Shown: positions 56,260-64,000 of the stretch, one piece after another
How positions within the stretch are numbered: the first letter of the stretch is position 1
How the letters are laid out: the number at the start of each line of letters is the position of its first letter
Notes under the pieces: model-generated
What the model was told of the DNA's origin: nothing
Seen by the model: the letters and a program-made list of their open reading frames with translations, nothing else
Database searches by the model: none
Made by a program: the position numbers and the translations under genes
Origin: Linum tenue
Taxonomy: Eukaryota > Streptophyta > Magnoliopsida > Malpighiales > Linaceae
Direction of reading: 5' to 3'
DNA length: 64,000 nucleotides
Assembly: GCA_946122785.1 (NCBI GenBank)
Contig: CAMGYJ010000011.1
Coordinates: 3,658,001 to 3,722,000 of the forward strand

Positions 56260-56982
56260 TTTCAAACTATGCACTAAAGCAGGCCTAATTAATAAGGGAA
56301 ATGGACCAGAAATTGGGTTAAGAAACCAACTACTCTTTTCTTCCTCTCTTCAAATTGAATAAGAGAGAAGGGGAAGGGGAAACAGTAAAGAGAAAGGGAA
56401 GGGACAGAGTAAGTGAGTGATTGAATCTGTCATTTGCTTTTTTCAATCCTCGCCCGTCACTCCCAAAATTGGCCACTGGCCACTGTACTATTTTGTTGGG
56501 CAATAGCCATCGCCATTGCTGCCACAAAATCTACCCAGATTTCCAGTAAAAATGGTTAACTTCCTGACTTCTTGTTCAGTTTCACCGCTAGCGAAAAAAG
56601 CCAAACAAAGAGTGGGGTTGGCTGGTTAAAAGTGAAAAATTAAAAAGAGATCTCTTTGATGTGACCAAGTCCTCTTCCTCCACTGTAAAAAAATAAAGAG
56701 TTTACTGTGATCCTGTCCACTTTCATTGATACTGATAACATTTCTGCCTGCCTGTCTGTCTGTCACCAATTTGTTGTACAATGACCAAAATCCTAGTCTA
56801 ATCAAAGTTTCACCCCAACCAAACCAAATGGGGTAAAAAAAATCCCCTCCTAAACTGGCAAAAATATTTACCAAACTGACAAAAGAAATCCATTGAATTG
56901 GGTCATCTACTCATCTCCCTTTTTTTCACCGCGGTAAACAAAAACAAAAAACCCCACTGCAACTTTTCCTCCCTAGAGAAAA
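56260..56982. other. Intergenic DNA 3' of the RING gene
   Basis: Contains the probable 3' UTR of the RING ligase gene. No gene or repeat recognised. Confidence 0.5.
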
Positions 56983-57560
56983 TCAACCCATTAAAGCCTC
57001 AATCGTAGCCTTCTTCGGCGCTTGGCAGAGCGGGCACCGATCAAGAAACGCGTCACATCCGCTGCACGAGCAAAGGTGCCTGCACGGGAGGAACAAAACG
57101 CACGCTCCCCGAGTCTCACAGCTTTTGCAGAACACGACGCCGTTTCCGTTTCCGCCGCTCGTCCTCGTCGTCGCCGGCGCCTTTTCCCCTTCTTTTTCGC
57201 AACAGCACGATTCAGCGTCGTCGGCGTTGATATTGTTGTTCGTCATCATTAGCGACGGATCCTCCCTCACTTGCGCCAGAGTATGGCTGAGCGAAACCGC
57301 GATCGCCTCCTTCTCCTTCGCCGCCCTCTGCCACGCCTGGTTCTCCATCTCAAGCCTCCGAAGAAACGTTTCGAGCTCGGTAGTCCGTTTCGCCGCGCGC
57401 GCGATTTCCTCGTCCTTTTGCCGCAGGAGGGCCGCGGCTCTGGACTCGATTGTTTTCAGGAGCAGGGATAGCTGCTGGTTTCTCTGTTCTTGCAGCATCT
57501 GTCTCAGCCTCTCGTTCTGGATTTGAAAGAAGAATTAAAATCAGGCAAATTGGAATCCCG

Positions 57561-57594
<34 letters not shown>

Positions 57595-58000
57595 AGAAGA
57601 AAATTGGGGGTTTTGGATTTACCTGTGCTCTGATGTATTGGTCGATTTCTTGGTTCTGCTTCTGCTCATAAGCAGCCATGGAATTAAGACCCGGATTCAC
57701 CCTACTGTCGTTCGTCGTGGATGGGATAATCGGGAATCCGGCTGAGGAGGAAGGAGCAGGCTTTTCTTCCTCAATCTTGGAAACGAAGAAGGCATTGTTG
57801 TTATTGTTAATAAGATTTCCTCCATTGCTCTGTTGCTGCTGTTGCTGGAGGTTGCTGTTGTAGAATTGATGTTGCTTCTGCTCGAGATTGTTGATCAAGA
57901 AACAAGAATTGTTGTTAACGAAACCTCCACCGGCGGCAATGAATCCGTTCTCCACCGCCGGCCATTCCTGGGAGCCGTAGAACTGCGCTTGTATCGCCAT
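56983..58000 (-). CDS. BOI-related RING E3 ubiquitin ligase
   Basis: Two exons on the minus strand, 57623-58000 and 56983-57516, encode 303 residues. The N-terminal half is low-complexity, rich in Asn and Gln. A predicted coiled coil follows (about residues 127-215, NERLRQMLQEQRNQQLSLLL to ELETFLRRLEMENQAWQRAA), the WRD-type region of this family. The C-terminus is a C3HC4 RING: Cys256, Cys259, Cys271, His273, Cys277, Cys280, Cys287, Cys290 (CKSCETRGACVLFLPCRHLC). BOI/BRG ligases ubiquitinate MYB factors or restrain cell death and gibberellin responses; the target here is unknown. The 106-bp intron carries a run of 32 C on the coding strand. A TATATAAATA on the minus strand near 58,290 may be the TATA box. 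Confidence 0.92.
57562..57593. repeat. Homopolymer of 32 G (C on the coding strand)
   Basis: An uninterrupted G run lies in the only intron of the RING ligase gene, taking up about 30% of it. The true length may differ, since such runs are hard to sequence. Confidence 0.8.
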
Positions 58001-59358
58001 TGCCGGAAAACAGAGAGAAGAAAAACAGAGCACCCCAAAATCAAGACGAACCCTTTTTCTCTTCCTTTTTTTTCACCACCCCGTTTGAAGCCGTTGGAGC
58101 GGATTCCGCTTTTTTCCCACCTCAAAACAAGAAAACCGACGGAAATCTCAACAGGGTCGGCCTCAAAATCCAGTCTTGAACCGAAAATCAGAAGCCTTTG
58201 GGGGGAAAATATCAGAGTTGTTGATGATCGGAGACGGAGTAAGAGAGGGGAGGTGGGAGAAGTGATGGAGGGGAAACAAATTTCGTATTTATATATGTGG
58301 TTTGTGTATGGGAAGAGTCAAGAAGAGAGAAATTTATGGATTCAAGAAAGTAAAGTAAATAAAATGGCACGATTAGCTTCTTTTTTTTTTAAGAGAGAGA
58401 GCTGTACTTACTTACTTTCTCTGCAGATCTCACCTGCAAAAATTGGAGAAAATAAAATAAATATATGAAAAATCTGGTCTTGGTTTGTTTTCTTCAAGGA
58501 TTCTAGAGTTTAGGAGTTATTATTGTTGTGATTCGAAGCAAAACAACAGGGGAAGAAGAAGAAGAAGAAGAAGAAGAAAGGAGAGGGAGACGCGGTAAAG
58601 CAAAGTGACGTAAACATGCATATTTTTTGTGACTAAACTATCCATTCCCATTTCCCACCGGTCAGACCAGATATCCGAGGACCCTGTTTGTTTGCTTATT
58701 TTGGTTTCTTCCCAAGGGAAATTACTATTCTGGAATAATTACATTTTCAGTCCTTGTGCTCTGTTGCTTTTGTCATTGTAGTACTATATGAATTTTAAAC
58801 AGAAAAAATAACCTCGAAATGATGTACAGAACATGGATTTACTAATCAAGGGTAGATTTTTTAGTTGTACCCTGGCTTGTAGGAACTTTCTTACATAAGG
58901 GAGTCAGATTGATAGATGTTATATTATAAGGATGATTTTGTGAAAATGTCATGGTAGCAGGGTCAAAGATTTGTGTCAGTTGGGTCATTTTGGGAAGCCT
59001 GGAGAATAGGCTATTTTAATTGAGGCTCTTCTTCTTCTGGTGCTTCTTCTACGTTTCCTTGGCAACATAAATATGATTTCTTCGGTCTGCCACATCTTTT
59101 ACTTAACCCGATGGCTTCGTTCATGGATCTCGATTTTTTTCCTTTCTTTTTTAGGGTTCATAATTATTGGTCGTGCATGGGATGGGAAATAGGATTAAGT
59201 TATTAGAAAAGAAGAAAAAATGGGACAATGGTTGATATTAGATCACTAGCAAATTCGTCATTGAAATTTGAATATCTTACAAGCTTATCGCCAAAGTCGG
59301 AAATAACTAATTTGGCAATCACTTCAACCATTTCAGTAAGATTTTTCCATCTAAATTG

Positions 59359-59395
<37 letters not shown>

Positions 59396-60299
59396 ATGAA
59401 TTATCGTAGAAATGACTTGTCACATTGCTTCAATTAGATGATACAAACAACTCGTTTCAATTTGTACAGCATCTAGATTATATTTGCCCAAAGTACTTCA
59501 ATCCGTGTTACATGAAATCTTAATCAGGGCTTGAATGTCGTAGTTGTCTACTTTCGGCAGTAATGTGGAAAAAATCACAAAGTACACTACTTTCGGCAGT
59601 AGTTGTCTACTTTCGCGTCATAAGTAGAGTAATCCACATCATCTGGTGTACACATCTAGCTTATAATTATAACTCGAACACATCGACAAATTGGTGCTCT
59701 CTTCGAGTAAAGTTTCTGTTTAGTTCGACGTCGGCTAAGGACCAATTTCGATTGCGCATTATTATTAGTCCATGTGGAAAAGGAGTTTCCTTCGTGCCAT
59801 GACTTTCTTACGTACATTATTGATAAACTTTGAAATGGGTTGGAGTGATGATGCAACGTTTTGGTTTTATAGATTGAAATCAAAACTTGCATGCGGGTCT
59901 ATGGGGCAACAACAATAATTAAGCTCCCTTCCTTTTTCAACTCGCTGTCTCCATCATATTTGGTATTCGATTGGAACTCGTAATCACGAATTGATAAACA
60001 TTGTTCATATTTTAATTAGGTTGTTAAGTTGTTGATAATTGTGTGTGCTTACGCGTGGTTTTGGTGTAATTAATTATATAGTTATATTAATTAATAATAT
60101 AATTTTTTTTATGTATTCTATCAAAATCAACAACCCCCAGATGCGACGTTATTCTATGATTTTCTACAATTCTTTGTTTGACTCGTCTTGATCTAGAATT
60201 TGCTTGTGGAGGAAGCTTCAGTTTCCTATCGAGTTTAATCATAAATATTGATATGTATGCACGCACACACTTGTAGGCATTATGTTCGTCGGTGGACAA
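58001..60299. other. RING gene promoter and intergenic DNA
   Basis: The first 500 bp hold the leader and promoter of the RING gene, including a GAA microsatellite at about 58,552-58,579. An AT dinucleotide microsatellite is at 59,362-59,391. A short phrase (ACTTTCGGCAGTA and GTAGTTGTCTACTTTCG) is duplicated around 59,537-59,615. No gene is seen. Confidence 0.55.
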
Positions 60300-60660
60300 T
60301 AGAGATGACAACGGAACGGGTCGGGCCATGTAGAGATATAGTGAGTGCATATCTGTTATTGTCCGAAATAGTTTGTGTTTACTCATGCATCATACTCATA
60401 TAAGAATAAGATAGAAAATAAAAGTATAATCATATACTCATTTGAATTTTGGGTATCCATGGTTATACATGGGTGATAATTTCCTTACAACTTCAACCAA
60501 CATGTTAACATTCACATATATACTCATATTACTTAAGTAAAAAAATATGAAAATAATTGACCACTGAAATTTAAAATTTTTTTTATTAAAAACAACATAA
60601 TTTTATGAAAAATAGTATATTTATATGCTAATTATCAAATATACTGAGTAAAATAACTAC
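60300..60660. mobile_element. Decayed copy of the TAGGGATGGCAA hAT-like family
   Basis: TAGAGATGACAACGGAACGGGTCGGGCC and the following 350 bp align with the left two thirds of the element at 23257-23806 (shared: GTGCATATC, GGGTATCCA, GGTTAT-CATGGGT, TAATTTC, AACATGTTAA/AATATGTTAA). Most differences are C to T or G to A. The right end and target duplication are not recognisable. Confidence 0.75.
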
Positions 60661-61189
60661 CATTTGTATTTAGTCAAACCAATTTTGATATCTTTTCATA
60701 AACGAACAAGTAATTATGCAAATAGTAACTTATACTTATACTTCTTCTTCTTTTTTTATTTTTTATTGCCGTTTCGGATCGCATTGGTCCACATAGGTAA
60801 ATAGATCCCAATTATTATGCACACTGCTGCATTTCGCATTGAATTATTGCACTGCGATCGGCTGAATGCATGCACACAAAGTGAAGAATTCAGATTTCAG
60901 ACCTAGCCCAGCTGCTACTAGCTTTAGCTATAGTCACCCAGGAACCCTGCAAAATCTAACAGGCACAGCAACTAAGGAAGAAAAAAAAAACAACCGTGAC
61001 TAGATCGCAAAGATGAAAGGGTAAAAACTTTCTTATATTTTTTTAATTACTCGAATTATTGAGATAAATGAATTCTTTAAAAGATATTGAAGTTTTAACT
61101 AATAATAAGGTTTATGTCTGAATTCTCACGATAATCCAACATTAATTGACGGTTAATTTAGCACATTGAATAAGTTGTGACTAGAGCAA
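60661..61189. other. Intergenic DNA
   Basis: AT-rich, without recognisable genes. It may contain the lost right end of the decayed hAT-like copy. Confidence 0.45.
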
Positions 61190-61326
61190 AGGTACTACAA
61201 GCTTATTCGACAGTTCAGGAAGCTCATTGATCGAAATCGGGAGGTTAAGATCTCCCATATCTACAGAGAGTGCAACAAGGCGACCGATTTTCTTGTTAAA
61301 TCGCGACCACGATTACAGTATAGGTT
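61190..61326 (+). pseudogene. LINE-type RNase H fragment
   Basis: The frame at 61202 reads LIRQFRKLIDRNREVKISHI then YRECNKATDFLVK, matching the end of the RNase H-like domain of plant LINEs (HxYREx-N-x2-A-D-x-L). Only about 45 codons are present. It is followed at once by the poly(A)-tailed insertion whose target duplication (GATTACAGTATAGGTT) is the end of this fragment. Confidence 0.65.
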
Positions 61327-61541
61327 AGTGTTCGATTACATTTTCATGCCACGCTGAGCTTAGTGTTCGATTTGTAGGACGGAGTAGCAATAGGGTAGCC
61401 CATCTGGTGGCTGGAAAAGCCCTGAGTTTGTACCCGACTGCGAGTCACTCTTTTGATTTCCAGGCCTGGCTGGTCTCCAGGATGTAACTTCCTTTGGATC
61501 TTTGTGTTCTAATGAATATCTTTTGTCAAAAAAAAAAAAAA
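61327..61541 (+). mobile_element. 5'-truncated LINE or SINE insertion with poly(A)
   Basis: A 215-bp segment ends with TTTTGTC plus 14 A and is flanked by an exact 16-bp duplication GATTACAGTATAGGTT (61311-61326, 61542-61557). This is the mark of target-primed reverse transcription. It has no ORF; AGTGTTCGATT occurs twice near its start. The same 3' end was seen in the tail-only insertion at 34976-34991. Whether it is a LINE 3' UTR or a SINE cannot be told; no tRNA-like head was found. Confidence 0.85.
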
Positions 61542-61557
61542 GATTACAGTATAGGTT

Positions 61558-62397
61558 TTCATAAGTTCTATCCCTATGATTCGGGCCCTTTCTTATTGGG
61601 TCATATATGATATTATGGGCATTGCTCAATCTCGATTAATTTAACGTGCCAGGTTGGAGCCCTTTTAGCACCCATTTTTCACTAAAAAAAGCTGTGTGAA
61701 TGTGAAACTTCTGAGGCAATTTTACGAGTGATTCCTATTACACTTGTACCAACGATTGAATTTGGAGGGGGGTTTCCAATTGAATGGATCCGAAATCACG
61801 CAAATCTTGTCCATCATGTTTCATCTTTCATGTCGACCACTTCATTTATTCATTAATTGTGGCTGCCTAATTTACGTAAAAGTTAGCTATTTGTGGGGCT
61901 TAATGACCGGTTTATTCTACAAATCCACCAACACAAAGTGTCGTTTTTTCCTCCCTCTCGTGTTTCTTTCGTTGACATCCCCATCTAGCTTGCTAGCTTA
62001 GCTGGTTTAATAAGCTAAGTAGAAGTGGCTTTGCCTACTCTCTTGGGAGTTGGGATTGACATAAGATATATGTCTTTTGCGTGAGTGTGTTTATATACTA
62101 TTTCTAGCAACTTAAACCAAGTGGGTGACACATACCCAATTATGGTATGGGGGTCCATAAGGCTAAGGTGAGTTGTGAAGGCAATTTCTGACATGATCAC
62201 TTGTGCAATCCGATCCGATTCGACCATTTTGTGGTGGGTTTAACCAAACTAGTAGTAGAATGGGTAGGAAGATGAGTATTTCCTTCGACATGTTCGGCCT
62301 TGTCATGCTCGTTCTCGACATGTTCTATCATGATCTGCATCAATATATACGGGCATTTATTGACCTTTTCAAAATCTTATTTTCATCCCAAAGAAAT
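61558..62397. other. Intergenic DNA
   Basis: No gene recognised. A small imperfect palindrome around GCTAGCTTAGC ... GCTAAG lies near 61,990-62,020. Confidence 0.45.
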
Positions 62398-63335
62398 TAG
62401 GGGTGTCAGTCGATCGATTTCGATTTAACCGAAAACCAAATTCTCGATTATCGGTTAAACCGAGCCACCCCCAATGGCTGTCGGCCACCGACCGTGAGGG
62501 AAGTCACGGTTAGCTAGCCAACCGACCGACCGCTTGCGATTTTAGGCTCGGTTAGCCGGCCAACCTAAAAACCTACATTCTCTCCAAAATGTTGACGTTT
62601 AATTAATTAAAAATTATTAAATTTTTTTAGAGCCACTGTGTCTGCTCGTTCTCTCCTTCCTTCTCTCTTCTCCTCCATTTTAGATCTGTTGAGACTCTCC
62701 CCTCCCTTCTCTCCATTTTAGATCTATGGAGCCTCTCTTCCCTCACTCCTTCCTCCTCTCTCCTTCCATCTCTCCATTTTAAACCGGAAGAAGCAACACT
62801 CACCAGGGGAATGGAGGCGCGACCGAACCAATGATGGTGACTGGTGATGGCGGACGAGCGGCGAATCGCGATGAGCCTCGCTTGTGATGGTAGATAAGAA
62901 GGTGCCTTGCTCTCGCGTCTCGCCTGCTCTCGACGACGATGGTGGTGGCGGACGAGCGATGGCGGAGATGAAGGAAGCCGAGGCGGGGAGGACGACCCAC
63001 GATCTGGTCTTGGAATAGGAGCGCCACATGGAGATCTGGAGAGGCGCGGCGTGTCGCGGGGAGAAAGGAAGGGAAGGTTTTTGTTTTGGGAATTAGGGTT
63101 TTCGGGGAAGGGGTTAAGTTTCTTTTGTGTGTGTGTGGCCGTGTGGGGTTAAGGCCGGTTACCTTCGGTTAGCCGAGTAACCGGTTTCTGGTTAGTCGGC
63201 TAACCGAAGAACCCCTTAGGCCTTCCGAAAACCGACCGATACAAGTAAAGGGCGGTTATCGATTAGCCGCTAACCGACGGTTATCGGTCAAACCGACCGG
63301 TTAGTCGCTAACCGACAACCGAACTGCCACCCCTA
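62398..63335. mobile_element. hAT-like element, GGTTAACCGACC type
   Basis: Ends TAGGGGTGTCAG and the complement of TAGGGGTGGCAG (one mismatch) are flanked by an exact 8-bp duplication AAAGAAAT (62390-62397, 63336-63343). The outer parts (62,420-62,580 and 63,150-63,325) consist of CGGTTA, TAACCG and CCGACC words on both strands. The centre (62,640-63,130) is different: pyrimidine-rich, then GC-rich with open frames, possibly captured host promoter/leader and exon sequence. Length 938 bp, no transposase. Confidence 0.9.
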
Positions 63336-63457
63336 AAAGAAATTCAACTATCTAGACTCAATTATTCATTCGACTATATTTCATATTCATTTACGAAGTG
63401 TAATCTATATATGTCTTCTTTTAAGAAAGTTAAATACAAAAATGGATCGACTCGTTC

Positions 63458-64000
63458 TAGGGATGGGAAAATACACCAGACCGTTAGAAAAACCGTGGTC
63501 CAAACCGTACCGCACAGCTTGGTCCGGACCGTAGACCGTTAATTATGGTCTGGTCTGGTCTAGACCGCGGTTTACCGGACCAAACCGTGGACCCAACTGA
63601 CTTATCAATACGTGTTAACAGTCCATTCGACCACTCTCCCAACTCCCACAACGACACCCAAGTCTCAACCTTAGTTTTGTGAATCTCGTCCCTCCATTCA
63701 CAACCACATTTAACGAGAGAGTAGAGATAATCGTGTCTCCATATGACATTATGTTAATGTTTATGACGTTATGGTGCAAGTTGTGATGCTTTTACTTTGT
63801 ATCTTTGTTATGTACTAAGATTTAGAGTATCAAAATTATTCATGCATGTTAGGATTAATGTTTTAAGGCAAATAACAATTATTTTTCTTGGTTATTGGTT
63901 CAATTTTTTGTGTGGTTGCCTAAACAAATTATTCATTTTTCGTTGAGTATGGTCTATCTGGACCAGACCAGATCGGACCAGACCACACAAGAGTGGTCTG
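63458..64000. mobile_element. hAT-like element, GGTCCGGACC type, cut by the window end
   Basis: The left end TAGGGATGGGAAAATACACC is followed by repeated GGTCCAAACC, GGTCCGGACC and GACCGTGGTC words, then AT-rich sequence from about 63,600. At 63,950-64,000 the same words return (GGTCTATCTGGACCAGACC), so the right inverted part begins but the end and its duplication lie outside the window. Confidence 0.75.

Noticed and set aside
57833..58468. 211-codon plus-strand open frame near the RING gene
   Set aside because: Shadow of the Gln/Asn-rich coding exon and its leader on the opposite strand.
1..64000. CRISPR arrays, operons, tRNA or rRNA genes
   Set aside because: The window is plant nuclear DNA; no regularly spaced repeats of the CRISPR kind and no tRNA or rRNA sequence were recognised by eye.

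Overview
The window is nuclear DNA of a dicot-type flowering plant. Genes have many short introns with GT-AG borders, intergenic DNA is AT-rich, and the repeats are plant Ty1/copia, LINE, Helitron, Mutator and hAT-like elements. Gene content (peroxisomal hydroxypyruvate reductase, SKP1, a plastid-type nickel/cobalt transporter homologue, phosphatidylinositol synthase, a BOI-type RING ligase) agrees. I cannot name the species.

Layout. 1-11,660 is a transposon block. It holds an almost complete copia element (358-6045, LTRs about 98.6% identical, 5-bp target duplication) that was later hit by an 819-bp hAT-like element, then a LINE scrap and a badly decayed second copia element (6638-11656) whose 3' LTR carries a foldback. 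11,660-15,680 has no convincing protein gene but shows exon-like, pyrimidine-rich pieces. 15,685-23,192 holds three tandem genes for proteins related to the large subunit of replication protein A. The outer two are paralogues with almost identical exon lengths; the middle one keeps a C-terminal zinc finger. A Helitron 3' terminus lies 1.1 kb downstream.

25,115-58,000 is the gene-rich part: a secreted beta-1,3-glucanase (+), a multi-pass acyltransferase-like membrane protein (-, 12 exons), a 5-kb gene-poor interval, an amidase (+), SKP1 (-), a Mutator-like element that captured part of an isoprenoid-pathway gene, HPR1 (-, 11 exons), a NiCoT-like plastid membrane protein (+), phosphatidylinositol synthase (-, 10 exons) and a BOI-like RING E3 ligase (-). 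58,000-64,000 is intergenic with nested LINE pieces and hAT-like elements.

The genes are independent plant transcription units, not an operon. The unifying theme is mobile DNA. At least five insertions share ends beginning TAGGG, have 8-bp target duplications and have interiors built of one short motif repeated on both strands, with a different motif in each element. They sit in a copia element, behind an RPA-like gene, in an HPR1 intron and in intergenic DNA. For the multi-exon genes all splice junctions were placed by hand. Codon phase closes across every intron except the first junction of the third RPA-like gene.
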